Source: Veillonella parvula DSM 2008
GTDB lineage: Bacteria; Bacillota; Negativicutes; Veillonellales; Veillonellaceae
DNA: 64,000 nt
Assembly: GCF_000024945.1 (NCBI RefSeq)
Contig: NC_013520.1
Location: 234,001-298,000, forward strand
Direction of reading: 5' to 3'
Each line of letters opens with the position of its first letter. Within the stretch, counting starts at the first letter, position 1. Below are positions 43,084 through 52,454 of the stretch, one piece after another. Under the pieces are notes generated by a model, which worked only from the letters and a program-made list of their open reading frames with translations, was not told the DNA's origin and did not search any database. Position numbers and translations under genes: made by a program.

Positions 43084-44712
43084 ATGTCTACAAGACGCGT
43101 TTGGAAGCAAAGTGAAATCAAAACAAACCCATTATTTTCTATGATGCGCAGTACAATTGAAACTGCATTCTATGGGAACAATGTAACTCCTGTAACATCT
43201 GTGGCACAAGCGTATCAATTAGCCTCTGAAGAGCCAGGTGTTATCGTCCTCGATATGCCAGTATTTAAACCGTTAGAGCAAGGTTTGCCAGCTGATGCAA
43301 AGGTTCTTGTTACAAACGATGGTAAAACTACTGGCCGTTATGCTAAAGCTCGCCGCATTATTGGCGATGAAGGCATAGATGAAGTTGAACTCGCTAACAT
43401 TGCACGTGACGCAGTATATGATAGCCGCAATAAAGAGTGGATTTCTGCGGAATCTATCGTTGGTCTTGATAAAAAATTCACAGCTCGTGCTCATTTGATG
43501 ATTCCAAAAGATCACGCGTCTATTTTATATTCTTGGCTTATGAACTTTAAGTTCTTTGATGCGGCTGTAAAAGAATTTTACAACGATAGTGTGGACATTC
43601 CGGAAGGCGATATCTATATTTACTCTGATCCTGACTATGTTGTGCCAGGTCATCCAGGTGGTCTTGCTATTTTTGACCCTGCTCATAACTGTGCCATGAT
43701 TCTAGGTATGCGCTACTTCGGAGAGCATAAAAAAGGTACGCTTACACTTGCGTGGTCCTTGGCGAACCGCTTCGACTATGTTGCTTGCCACGGCGGTATG
43801 AAACGTTACAACCTTGAAGGTGGTAAAACATATACTATCGGTGTATTCGGTTTGTCCGGTTCCGGTAAATCCACATTGACTCATGAAAAACATGGTGGTC
43901 GATATGATATTTCTATCTTGCATGACGACGCGTATGTTATCAATACAAACGATTTGAGTTCTATTGCTCTTGAACCTACATACTTCGATAAAATGCAAGA
44001 TTATCCTGTGGAACATCCTGCTAATGAATTCTTGTTAACACTACAAAACGTAGGTGTAACAATGGATGAAGATGGTCGCAAGGTTGTATTGGCCGAAGAT
44101 GTGCGTAATAGCAATGGTCGTGCTATCAAATCTCAATTCTGGACAGATAACCGTGTAAACTACGTTGGTGAACCTGTTAATGCCATAGTATGGCTTATGA
44201 AAGATAAAACTTTGCCACCAATCCTTAAAATCTCCGATCCTGTATTGGCGTCTACTATGGGTGCTACACTCGCTACACGCCGTTCTACAGCGGAAAAACT
44301 GGATGCTCATGTCGATCCAAATGCACTTGTTATCGAACCTTACGCAAATCCATTCCGTACATATCCATTGGTTCGTGACTATGAAAGCTATAAAAAACTG
44401 TTCTGCGAATGTGGTGTTGAATGCTACATCATGAACACAGGCTTCTTCTTGGAAAATAAAATTCCTAAAGAAGTTACTCTTGATTTGTTAGAGCGTTTGG
44501 TGGAAGGTACATTGGAATTCAAACCATTCTGTGAATACGAAAATCTTTCCTATGTAGAGGTACCAGGTTTTGAACCTCCATTCGAAGTACGTGAATACCA
44601 TCACCAATTACACCAAGCTTTCGAATTCCGTTATGACTATGTGGAAAAACTTAAAGGTCATAAAAACGAATTACCTCAAGAAGTATTGGATGTACTTAAA
44701 TCCTTAATGTGA
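43084..44712 (+). CDS. pckA: Phosphoenolpyruvate carboxykinase (ATP type), divergent
   Basis: This 542-residue protein has the length and layout of ATP-dependent PEP carboxykinase. The P-loop is GLSGSGKSTL, followed by a kinase-2-like 'SILHDDAYVI' and an arginine region 'ATRRSTAEK'. It interconverts oxaloacetate and PEP plus CO2, which in a lactate-using anaerobe would serve gluconeogenesis. The canonical GLSGTGKTTL and IGDDEHGW motifs are altered, so it belongs to a divergent branch, and another nucleotide-dependent kinase function is conceivable. The start at 43084 follows AAGGTGAGGA; the frame is open upstream to 42952 but without a ribosome site. Confidence 0.65.
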   Translation: MSTRRVWKQSEIKTNPLFSMMRSTIETAFYGNNVTPVTSVAQAYQLASEEPGVIVLDMPVFKPLEQGLPADAKVLVTNDGKTTGRYAKARRIIGDEGIDEVELANIARDAVYDSRNKEWISAESIVGLDKKFTARAHLMIPKDHASILYSWLMNFKFFDAAVKEFYNDSVDIPEGDIYIYSDPDYVVPGHPGGLAIFDPAHNCAMILGMRYFGEHKKGTLTLAWSLANRFDYVACHGGMKRYNLEGGKTYTIGVFGLSGSGKSTLTHEKHGGRYDISILHDDAYVINTNDLSSIALEPTYFDKMQDYPVEHPANEFLLTLQNVGVTMDEDGRKVVLAEDVRNSNGRAIKSQFWTDNRVNYVGEPVNAIVWLMKDKTLPPILKISDPVLASTMGATLATRRSTAEKLDAHVDPNALVIEPYANPFRTYPLVRDYESYKKLFCECGVECYIMNTGFFLENKIPKEVTLDLLERLVEGTLEFKPFCEYENLSYVEVPGFEPPFEVREYHHQLHQAFEFRYDYVEKLKGHKNELPQEVLDVLKSLM

Positions 44713-44786
44713 TTTAAAAATTAAAAAGGGCTGTAATAGAATGCGGCTCTATCGCATCCAATATGTAGTTCGTTTCCTTTATAAGA

Positions 44787-44841
44787 CATACCAAGAAATT
44801 TAGCTTTGTAAGACACTAAATTTCTTGGTATTTTTATTTTT
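44787..44841 (+). terminator. Terminator of pckA
   Basis: A perfect 15-bp stem (44789-44803 with 44816-44830) is followed by a T-rich run. Confidence 0.85.
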
Positions 44842-44942
44842 CCCCATGTATATGTAACATATATTTTAGTAATGTATGGCTATAATAGAAATAATGTTTT
44901 ATTATAAGACTTGTATACGGACATAGTTATAAGGACTTCTAT

Positions 44943-45848
44943 ATGGACATAAAAGACATTAAATATATTAGTACCATCGTTGAGATGGCATCATTTTCAA
45001 AGGCATCTAAAAAATTATATATTTCTCAGCCGGCGTTGAGTCAGGGGATTCGTCGTATTGAAGCAGAGCTAGGAGTTACGTTGTTTGTTCGTGATCGCAC
45101 AAAAGTCGTGCCAACTGCTGCGGCGTTACAAGTTGCAAAAGAGGGCATGCCATTAGTTTTAAAGGTGGAGGCTTTAACGCAATCTATAATTAATCAAGGC
45201 ACAGATGTAGCCTATCATGTGCGTATCGGCTTGTCTCAATTCTATGGACATCATATGCTTGGGAAAACATTGAAAAGCTTTCAACAGATTGAACCTACTT
45301 GGGAGTTCCATGTTGTAGAGGGAGAATCTCACTTTTTGGAACAGCAAATTTGTGATGGCTTAGTAGATGTAGGATTATTTCCAACGCCGATTTATTCTCA
45401 GGACCTTGAAAGTTATCCCGTTTTAGATGAACAGATTTTATTGGCCATTAGTGTGGAAAACAAGAAGGCCATAGATATTGCAGATTCTCTCATGACTAAT
45501 GATGGAATTCGAGAAATTGCACCCTTTGGAGCATTTCCGTTTATTTTGCTAAGAGAGGGACTCAAATTGCGGACGTTGGTAAACCGTCTGTGTCAAGCGG
45601 AATCCTTTGTGCCAAAAGCCGTAATTGGCGCTGAAACTTTAGATTCATGCCGGTCCTTGGTAGAAGATGATTATGGTATTACATTCTTGCCGAGCACGCT
45701 CAATAGCAAGGGGGATGACGATAAGGTTAAATTTTATCCTCTTGCATCGAAACTTTGTTTCCGCCAATTAGTTCTTGTGGCGAGGTCTGATAGGGCAAAA
45801 CGTTTCCATTTATCTGAAGTAGCACATATTATGCAGCAATTTTTGTAA
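44943..45848 (+). CDS. LysR-family transcriptional regulator
   Basis: This is a 301-residue protein. The N-terminal winged HTH has 'ASFSKASKKLYISQPALSQGIRRIEAELGVTLFVRD' (about 16-51), the family signature. A periplasmic-binding-type co-inducer domain fills the rest. LysR regulators usually activate a nearby or divergent gene. Here both neighbours, pckA and cooS, are on the same strand, so the target is not obvious from orientation. The ribosome site is weak (AAGGAC). Confidence 0.93.
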   Translation: MDIKDIKYISTIVEMASFSKASKKLYISQPALSQGIRRIEAELGVTLFVRDRTKVVPTAAALQVAKEGMPLVLKVEALTQSIINQGTDVAYHVRIGLSQFYGHHMLGKTLKSFQQIEPTWEFHVVEGESHFLEQQICDGLVDVGLFPTPIYSQDLESYPVLDEQILLAISVENKKAIDIADSLMTNDGIREIAPFGAFPFILLREGLKLRTLVNRLCQAESFVPKAVIGAETLDSCRSLVEDDYGITFLPSTLNSKGDDDKVKFYPLASKLCFRQLVLVARSDRAKRFHLSEVAHIMQQFL

Positions 45849-45960
45849 TGTATAGATATAAAGATATTTAGGTGGCATATCCTGAGGGGGTAGAGCATAT
45901 TAATGAATTAATAATTAATAAATAAATTAATACGTAATTCAATCAATTAATCAATAAGAT

Positions 45961-46008
45961 ATAGAGACTAATTCCTGTAAAATTTAGGAATTAGTCTCTT
46001 TTTATTTA
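45961..46008 (+). terminator. Terminator of the LysR gene
   Basis: A perfect 14-bp stem (45963-45976 with 45986-45999) is followed by T-rich sequence. Confidence 0.85.
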
Positions 46009-46097
46009 TGAAAAGAAACTGAAAGAATCGAATTTAATAAATATTGTAATTATCATATTCTTAGATATAGATGCGTCAAAAATTTCTCAAATTTTAA

Positions 46098-46126
46098 TTG
46101 ACAAATGTCCTTTCAGAAAATATACT
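46098..46126 (+). promoter_or_regulatory. Promoter of the CO dehydrogenase gene
   Basis: TTGACA (46098-46103) and TATACT (46121-46126) are 17 bases apart. This gives a leader of roughly 125 bases before the gene; I see no recognised riboswitch in it. Confidence 0.7.
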
Positions 46127-46257
46127 TATAGTAGTTTAAAACATATTTAGGAGATAGGATTTAAAACCCATCATTGTAGTGGATTTAAATATAATTAAAA
46201 GTAGAATATGTTTTTGTTATTATTGGTTGGCCTATGTAGGTCCCTAGGAGGTTTCAA

Positions 46258-48459
46258 ATGAGTAAAGATGTGGAAAACAAAAATACCCATGACCATAATC
46301 ATGGTGAACAACATGATCATGGTCACAATCATAATCATGAACATCATTGCCACTGTGGCGGTCATGATCATCATGGTCACGACCACGATCATCAACATGA
46401 CCACGATCATCAACATAACCACGATCATGACCATGGTCACGACCATAGTCATGCAAAGGCCCTTCCGACGGATAAATGGGTGCCACACACTCATGAACCA
46501 GGGGTACCTCATGAACATGGCGTAAATGACTATATGAAAGCCGTTGCTGAGTATCGTAAAACATGGCCTACAAAACAAGATGTTATTGAACAAACACCAG
46601 ATCCTGCGGTACGCGAAATGATTCTTCGCATGGAGCAAATCGGTTGCGATACAGTATTTGACCGTTTTGATAAACAACAACCACAATGTACATTCGGTAT
46701 TGCCGGTGTATGTTGCCGTATCTGCTTCATGGGTCCATGTAAAATTACACCTAAGAGTCCTCGTGGTGTCTGTGGTGCCGATGCTGATCTTATCGTAGCT
46801 CGTAATATGACACGTGCTGCTGCAGGTGGTTTGACTCAACATGGTGCGCATGCTCGTGAAATCTTGATTTCTTTGAAAGCGGCTGCTAATGACCAATTGG
46901 ATATTCCAATTTTGGGGGAAGAAAAAATCCGTACTGTATGTAAAGCTTTCAATATCCCTGAAGAAGGTCGTTCCTTAAAAGAAGTGGCAAATGACTTGGC
47001 AGATGTTTTATTAGAAGATTTGAGCCGTGCATTACCTGGTGAATATAAAACAATTACTGCGATGGCTCCTGCTGAACGCCGCGAAGTTTGGAAAAACTTG
47101 GATATCTTACCTATTTCTGCATACAATGAAGCCTTCGATGCATATCATCGTACATGCGTAGGTACAGATGGCGATTGGGAAAGCAACATGAAGCAATTCT
47201 TACGTTGTGGCCTTGCTTTCACATTCACTGGCGTAGTGGCAGCGGATATCGCAACAGACGCATTGTTCGGGCAAGGTGGTCGTCGTACTTCCAAAGTTAA
47301 CATTGGTGCCTTGAAAAAAGGGTATGTTAACATCGCTGTTCATGGTCACTTGCCAACATTAGTATCTCAAATTTGTACAATTGGTGCCTCTGAAGAGTAT
47401 TTAGAAAAAGCGAAAGCTATCGGTGCCAAAGGCATCCAATTCTATGGTATTTGTTGCTCTGGTTTGTCCAGTATGTACCGTTATGAAAATGTTATTCCGT
47501 TGTGTAATGCTATTGGTGCAGAACTTGTACTTGGTACTGGCGCACTCGATTGCTGGGTAGCTGACGTTCAAGACGTTTACCCTGCTATTATGGACGTAGC
47601 ACGTTGCTTCAACACAAAAGTTATCACTACATCTGATGCAGCTCGTTTACCAGGTGCAGAACACATTGGTTACGATCACCATCACACTAACTTGGCTGAA
47701 ACAAAAGAATTGGCTCGCAAAATCTTGGATCGCGCTCTTGAAGCTCATGAATTGCGCAAGGGTATGCCTGTATTCATTCCGCCATATGAAATTACTGCAG
47801 AAGTTGGTTTCTCTCCAGAATCTACTGTTAAACATTATGGTTCCTTCAAACCATTGGCAGAGGCATTAAAATCTGGTAAAGTTCGCGGTATCGTTAACGT
47901 AGTAGGTTGTTCCAACCCTCGCGTTATCTACGAAAAAGCAACTGTAGATATCGTTGATACACTTATTAAAAATGGCTGTATCATCCTTACAAACGGTTGT
48001 GCATCCTTCCCATTGATGAAACTTGGCTATTGCAATACAGATGCTAACAAAAAATGTAGCCCTGCATTGCAAGAGTTCTTGGGTGATAATCAACCACCAG
48101 TATGGCATGTGGGCGAATGTGTAGATAATGCACGTTCCTCCGGCATCTTCGGTGGTATTGCTGCAGAGCTTGGCCTTAATTTACCACAATTGCCATTTGC
48201 TATGTCTAGCCCTGAATGGTCTAATGAAAAGGGGATTGATGCATCCCTTGGCTTCCGCTTGATGGGGATTAACTCTTACCACTGTGTTGAGCCACCTACA
48301 CAAGGCTCTGATGCCGTTACAAAATGGCTTAAAGAAGATACTAAGGATATCTTAGGCTCTGTTATGTATGTAAATACAGATCCTGCTAAAGTAGCTGAGA
48401 AAATCTTGGCAGATATCGATGAAAAGCGTGCTGCTTTAGGTTGGGCTGAAGTAAAATAG
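46258..48459 (+). CDS. cooS: Ni-CO dehydrogenase catalytic subunit with His-rich N-terminus
   Basis: This 733-residue anaerobic CO dehydrogenase oxidises CO to CO2 at a Ni-Fe-S C-cluster. The cluster-binding region shows GVCCRICFMGPCKI and 'GVCGADADLIVARN' (about residues 143-190), and later Cys/His ligands are in 'GICCSGLSSMYRYENV' and 'GHLPTLVSQIC'. Standard CooS is about 630-640 residues. The extra length is an N-terminal tail whose residues 11-62 contain 27 histidines in HDH/HNH repeats. Such tails bind nickel in HypB, SlyD and the separate CooJ protein. No cooC, cooF or cooJ gene lies beside it. Ni storage for cluster assembly is inferred. Confidence 0.93.
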   Translation: MSKDVENKNTHDHNHGEQHDHGHNHNHEHHCHCGGHDHHGHDHDHQHDHDHQHNHDHDHGHDHSHAKALPTDKWVPHTHEPGVPHEHGVNDYMKAVAEYRKTWPTKQDVIEQTPDPAVREMILRMEQIGCDTVFDRFDKQQPQCTFGIAGVCCRICFMGPCKITPKSPRGVCGADADLIVARNMTRAAAGGLTQHGAHAREILISLKAAANDQLDIPILGEEKIRTVCKAFNIPEEGRSLKEVANDLADVLLEDLSRALPGEYKTITAMAPAERREVWKNLDILPISAYNEAFDAYHRTCVGTDGDWESNMKQFLRCGLAFTFTGVVAADIATDALFGQGGRRTSKVNIGALKKGYVNIAVHGHLPTLVSQICTIGASEEYLEKAKAIGAKGIQFYGICCSGLSSMYRYENVIPLCNAIGAELVLGTGALDCWVADVQDVYPAIMDVARCFNTKVITTSDAARLPGAEHIGYDHHHTNLAETKELARKILDRALEAHELRKGMPVFIPPYEITAEVGFSPESTVKHYGSFKPLAEALKSGKVRGIVNVVGCSNPRVIYEKATVDIVDTLIKNGCIILTNGCASFPLMKLGYCNTDANKKCSPALQEFLGDNQPPVWHVGECVDNARSSGIFGGIAAELGLNLPQLPFAMSSPEWSNEKGIDASLGFRLMGINSYHCVEPPTQGSDAVTKWLKEDTKDILGSVMYVNTDPAKVAEKILADIDEKRAALGWAEVK

Positions 48460-48497
48460 TTTATCCTTTGATAGATTATAATTTGTAGTTAAGTATA

Positions 48498-48558
48498 AAA
48501 ACACCCTCTATAGATCTTATAGTTATTATGACTATTAGAATAAGAGGGTGTTTTTTAT
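48498..48558 (+). terminator. Terminator of cooS
   Basis: AACACCCTCT (48500-48509) pairs with AGAGGGTGTT (48543-48552), followed by six T. Confidence 0.8.
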
Positions 48559-48627
48559 TGTTTGTAGATAGATTTTTTACTAGTCTTGTATTAGCCGTAG
48601 TATAATGTACTAATTGTTTTAGACCTA

Positions 48628-49413
48628 TTAAAGTGTGATGGTTTCACCATCTTCAGGCACTGCTACATGGCTTTCAATGTTGTTGCCTTTGATAAATTTG
48701 CGCACATCCTTACGACTTGTTGCAGTATGATTAACTGTATCCATGTGAACCGCAATAATTTTAGCCTCTGGTTTACGTACCACCATGCGGCCAATATCTT
48801 TTGTACCCATAATAATACTATCTTCAAAGCCTAAAATTTGAGCATATCCAGTGTTCATAATAATAACGTTAGGGTCGAAGCGAAGGAGGGCCTTCTCTAC
48901 ATCACTTGTCCAAACTGTATCGCCTACAAGGTACACAGTTGGTTCGTCTGCTGCTTCAAAAATAACGCCCATCGCATCGCCTGCTAATGGTGCGAGAACT
49001 GGATTGGCATACATTTCTACAGTGCCGTGTGAGCCACCTGTTTTTCTTAATGTGATACCATTAAACTCCAGACTTTCAAAAATGATGCGTACATCGATAA
49101 AGCCTTGTGAAGTAATAAGTTCTTTGTCCGCTGTATTTTGTACAAAAATAGGAAGTGATTTTGGAATAGAATTGATTGCCGTATCATCCCAATGATCGAG
49201 ATGTGTATGTGTAACTACTACTGCAGTTACATTGCTTAATAAATCGTCCATTGATAGAGGTAAATCAACCATAGGCATTCTTTGTTGATAGTTAAATGTT
49301 CCTTCAAAGCCAGGATAAGTATCTTTTGGTGCTAAGAATGGATCAATAAGAAATGTTGTGTTTTTTATTGTTAATTTTCCCGTTGCATTTCGAATGTGAG
49401 TATATTGTGTCAT
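48628..49413 (-). CDS. UlaG-like metallo-beta-lactamase-fold hydrolase
   Basis: This 261-residue protein has the metal-binding motif THTHLDHWD at about residues 68-76, 'LVGDTVW' for the bridging Asp, and a downstream His in 'AVHMDTVNH'. The pattern is that of UlaG/RomA-like lactonases and phosphodiesterases. AAGGAGATA precedes the start. It is divergent from a TetR regulator 162 bases away, a common arrangement in which the regulator controls the enzyme gene in response to its substrate. Substrate unknown. Confidence 0.87.
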   Translation of the reverse strand: MTQYTHIRNATGKLTIKNTTFLIDPFLAPKDTYPGFEGTFNYQQRMPMVDLPLSMDDLLSNVTAVVVTHTHLDHWDDTAINSIPKSLPIFVQNTADKELITSQGFIDVRIIFESLEFNGITLRKTGGSHGTVEMYANPVLAPLAGDAMGVIFEAADEPTVYLVGDTVWTSDVEKALLRFDPNVIIMNTGYAQILGFEDSIIMGTKDIGRMVVRKPEAKIIAVHMDTVNHTATSRKDVRKFIKGNNIESHVAVPEDGETITL

Positions 49414-49574
49414 AGTTATCTCCTTAATTGAATTATTATTGATTTAATTGAATAGATTATTATTTGTAATCTCTAGAATTAGTGTACCTTGTTTTGTTAT
49501 ACTAGTCTCAACAATAATTAACACTCTGTTTATTAATAGACATATTGTATAAAAGTGTCTATATTGGAGGTTTT

Positions 49575-50174
49575 ATGATAACTCGAAAAGAAATGACACG
49601 TATGTTGTTAAAAAAAGGGTTGCTTAGTTGTTTAAAGAACCATTCTTTTGAGTCTATAACAGTAACATTGTTGTGTAAAACGTCAGGTATAACTCGTTCT
49701 ACTTTTTATTTACACTATAGTAATATCATGGAAATTGTTGATGATTTAGTGGATGATGCAATCGCTTATTCAAAGCCAGGAATGGTAGATAACAACAATT
49801 TACAAACTATAGCTAGAACCTTATCAGCTGCTTCTGATTCTGTGTCATTGAGAGAAGCATACGATTCTATTTTTGATAGACTGCCTTTATGTCAGCGTAT
49901 TATACGACATAAAAAGTATTTACCTTTATTTTTAGATGAACAAATTTCAGAATATGTATTACAACGCATTATACGGCGTGAAAAAGATCGGCAAGGGCTT
50001 GTTATGGCAGAAGTACTTGGGGTTTCATTTGATGTGGGGGTATCCATTTTTGTATTTTTAGTACACGGACTATATGCTGTTAATAAAGAATATAAGTGGA
50101 CTCAAAGTGATGAGTGGTTAGAAGCTCAGAAAACTATTTTTGAATTCGTTTACCGTGGTTTACAAATCAAATAG
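49575..50174 (+). CDS. TetR-family transcriptional regulator
   Basis: This is a 199-residue protein. Its N-terminal HTH reads 'FESITVTLLCKTSGITRSTFYLHYSNIMEIVDDL' (about 24-57), the TetR pattern with the conserved TFYxHY. The C-terminal helical ligand domain is unlike any I can name. GGAGG fixes the start at 49575. It is divergent from the metallo-hydrolase gene and probably represses it from the shared 161-base gap. Confidence 0.88.
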   Translation: MITRKEMTRMLLKKGLLSCLKNHSFESITVTLLCKTSGITRSTFYLHYSNIMEIVDDLVDDAIAYSKPGMVDNNNLQTIARTLSAASDSVSLREAYDSIFDRLPLCQRIIRHKKYLPLFLDEQISEYVLQRIIRREKDRQGLVMAEVLGVSFDVGVSIFVFLVHGLYAVNKEYKWTQSDEWLEAQKTIFEFVYRGLQIK

Positions 50175-50221
50175 TATTTATACTCGCATATGTTTTAGTA
50201 TTCTATGAAGTTTTTAGACAA

Positions 50222-50256
50222 CGAAAAAAGGACTCTGTATAGAGTCCTTTTTTCAT
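50222..50256 (+). terminator. Terminator of the TetR gene
   Basis: AAAAAAGGACTCT pairs with AGAGTCCTTTTTT around a GTAT loop, followed by T. Confidence 0.88.
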
Positions 50257-50260
50257 GTAA

Positions 50261-50616
50261 GGGGAGTGTTAGTATTAATATCAAATGAAACATGTATTTA
50301 AACAAGTAGTAGGTTTGGGGTTAGTATTACTTGTCGGGAGATAAATACACGTACGGCAACCAGGGAATTGTTACCTCTATCTATCATTTGACATTATTAT
50401 TATAGGAATGGTAAATGAGTTAAAAATGAAGAAATTTAATAAATTTCTTTAAATTTCTTATATTTGTAAAAAACATGGTAATTAATTTTAATTATTGTTG
50501 ATAAATATGGGACAATTTTGGTATTATATAAAGGAGAAGTTGTATATTTTATAAAGGTTTATCCACATTAAGCTTTTATAAAATATACAGCTCGATAGCA
50601 TGAGAGGGGCAGTCAT
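50261..50616. other. Gap with long inverted repeat before secreted protein
   Basis: A perfect 14-bp inverted repeat (50542-50555 with 50575-50588, 19-base loop) lies 28 bases before the next gene. Upstream of it, a 19-codon frame at 50285-50344 encodes a basic/hydrophobic peptide but has no near ribosome site, so I do not call it a gene. The rest is AT-rich. Confidence 0.5.
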
Positions 50617-50979
50617 ATGAGTAAAATATTCACCATATTAACACTTTTGTGGCTACTCAGTATAGGGGGGACTACTAACGCAACGGACTGGTACTATGTT
50701 GGACCAGATGCATCAGGAAACCAATTATTTATTGACAATGACAGTGTACAGAAGAGTGATTACGATGCGCTTTTGTGGCTGCGAGTTAATGAACTGGGTG
50801 GCGACGAATTGCGATATAAAGTTTATATCAGTAGATATAATCGAACCATGGAAACATTGAAGGTAGATGCGTACATGTCAGACGGGACGCCGTATGAGAA
50901 TGTAGAATTTAATGAGAATCCTGAGCCCATTGCAGGGAACACAAATGGTCAAGCCATTTATATTTTATTATGGAAATAA
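50617..50979 (+). CDS. Small secreted protein, possibly adhesin-E-like
   Basis: This 120-residue protein has a signal peptide (about residues 1-22, cleavage near TNA-TDW). The mature domain 'WYYVGPDASGNQLFIDNDSVQKSDYDALLWLRV' has the Trp/Asp layout of short periplasmic domains related to surface-adhesin protein E, but the match is weak. No lipobox or anchor. GAGAGGGGCAG upstream supplies the ribosome site. It is monocistronic between a long inverted repeat and a terminator. Function unknown. Confidence 0.65.
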   Translation: MSKIFTILTLLWLLSIGGTTNATDWYYVGPDASGNQLFIDNDSVQKSDYDALLWLRVNELGGDELRYKVYISRYNRTMETLKVDAYMSDGTPYENVEFNENPEPIAGNTNGQAIYILLWK

Positions 50980-51018
50980 AAGAACCATCTAGTACAGCAA
51001 ACTAGATGGTTCTTTTTA
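50977..51018. terminator. Bidirectional terminator between convergent genes
   Basis: A 16-bp stem (50977-50992 with 51001-51016) with A and T flanks serves the secreted-protein gene and possibly bioB. Confidence 0.88.
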
Positions 51019-51099
51019 TGTGTAAAATATTTATAAAGCATTAGGGAATATTTTATATACTACATCCTCTAGATGTAGAGAATGGTATATATGAGGTTT

Positions 51100-52128
51100 T
51101 TAGACTTGAGCTGTATTGCGAGTCAACTCCAAGTCTTGAATCATTTGGAGATCGTCTTGAGGTGAACGACCGCCAGTAGTTAAGTAGCCACCAACCATGA
51201 TACCGTTTAGGCCACCTTTTAGAGCATAAGCTTGTAAGTCTCGTAGATTTACTTCGCGGCCACCTGCAGTCCGTATCAATGCGTTTGGCAAGATGAAACG
51301 GAATACAGCGAAGGTACGTAAGATATCCAATGGACGTAAAGCTTCGTTGCTTTCAAATGGAGTCCCTTTAACAGGATTCAAAATGTTTAATGGCACGGAG
51401 TCAATATGTAAACGTTTAAGTTCGAACGCCATTTCTACGCGTTGTTCTAATGTTTCGTTAAGACCAAGAATGCCGCCAGAGCAAACACGGATGCCTGCTT
51501 TTTGTGCATTATCTATGGTAAACATTTTGTCTTCGTAGGAATGTGTAGTACAAATATCTGGGAAGTGACTAGGTGCCGTTTCGATATTGGAGTGGTATCG
51601 AGTAACGCCAACTTCTTTTAATTTGAGTGCTTGTTCGTAAGTTAACAACCCAAGGGAACAGCAGATTTCAAGACCAATTTCATTTTTGATACGGCCTAAT
51701 ACATGGATGATTTGATCAAATTCATCAGGGTTATTAGTATTACGACCACTTGTTACGATGGAAAAACGAATTGCACCAGCCTCTTTAGCTTTACGTGCTG
51801 CTTGGAGAATGCTTTCTTCATCCATGAAAGGATACTCCTGAACGCCTGTGTTGTGGTGTGCGGATTGAGCACAGAATTTACAGTTTTCAGGACATTTGCC
51901 GGACCGAGCATTAACAATGGCACATACATCCACAGAATTATCATTGAAATGTTGGCGAATTTTATCAGCCATAGCGAGTAGAATCATGGTATCATCATCT
52001 GAAGTATGAATCAGCTCGATTGCTTCTTCTTTTGTAATTTCGCCGCCGTTCATGATGCGGTTTGCAATGGTAAGAATTTTTTCGTATGTACCCACTTGGG
52101 ATGGTTGTTGATCGATAGGCAAAGCCAT
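51100..52128 (-). CDS. bioB: Biotin synthase
   Basis: This 342-residue radical SAM enzyme inserts sulfur into dethiobiotin. The cluster motif CPENCKFC (from 'NARSGKCPENCKFCAQSAHH') is at about residues 73-80. The region 'GGILGLNETLEQRVEMAFEL' and 'RTAGGREVNLRDLQAYALKGGLNGIMVGGYLTTGG' is typical. Length fits. GGAGG precedes the ATG. No other bio gene is adjacent. The upstream region carries a BirA-type operator overlapping a good promoter, so it is probably repressed by biotin. Confidence 0.97.
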   Translation of the reverse strand: MALPIDQQPSQVGTYEKILTIANRIMNGGEITKEEAIELIHTSDDDTMILLAMADKIRQHFNDNSVDVCAIVNARSGKCPENCKFCAQSAHHNTGVQEYPFMDEESILQAARKAKEAGAIRFSIVTSGRNTNNPDEFDQIIHVLGRIKNEIGLEICCSLGLLTYEQALKLKEVGVTRYHSNIETAPSHFPDICTTHSYEDKMFTIDNAQKAGIRVCSGGILGLNETLEQRVEMAFELKRLHIDSVPLNILNPVKGTPFESNEALRPLDILRTFAVFRFILPNALIRTAGGREVNLRDLQAYALKGGLNGIMVGGYLTTGGRSPQDDLQMIQDLELTRNTAQV

Positions 52129-52143
52129 AATAGCCTCCGGTAA

Positions 52144-52236
52144 ATTGTTAACTTAATAAAAACATAATATATTGACAATTTGATTGTAAACGTTCACGTA
52201 TAAATTGTCAACTTAATACATGAATTGGTTAACAAA
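52144..52236 (-). promoter_or_regulatory. BirA-type operator and promoter of bioB
   Basis: TTGTCAACT (52205-52213) and GGTTAACAA (52227-52235) form the inverted repeat known for BirA operators. It overlaps the -35 of a minus-strand promoter: TTGACA (complement of 52206-52211), 17 bases, TACAAT (complement of 52183-52188). A second, weaker site (TTGTTAAC at 52145-52152, ATTGACAA at 52171-52178) lies in the leader. Confidence 0.75.
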
Positions 52237-52454
52237 ATAATAACATGTTATGGTTCATATCTTATGAGAAAAGAATATGAGCTTATCTTATAATTTATAC
52301 TTATTAATAGTTAAGAGAAGTTTAGTTTAACTATATCTTTTTGATGCTAAATGATAGTTATTTTTAACTTATCTTTAAGGTTTTGTAGTATAATAAACTA
52401 TTGTAATTACTATATATAACTATAATAAAAATATTAATGGAGGAGTGGATATAG

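Noticed and set aside
46195..46896. Long minus-strand frames opposite the start of cooS
   Set aside because: They are the complement of the His-rich repeat and give only Met/Val/Asp-His repeats; the plus strand has the ribosome site, promoter and conserved enzyme.
50285..50344. 19-codon basic/hydrophobic peptide frame
   Set aside because: The nearest purine-rich site is about 19 bases away, too far; no other support.
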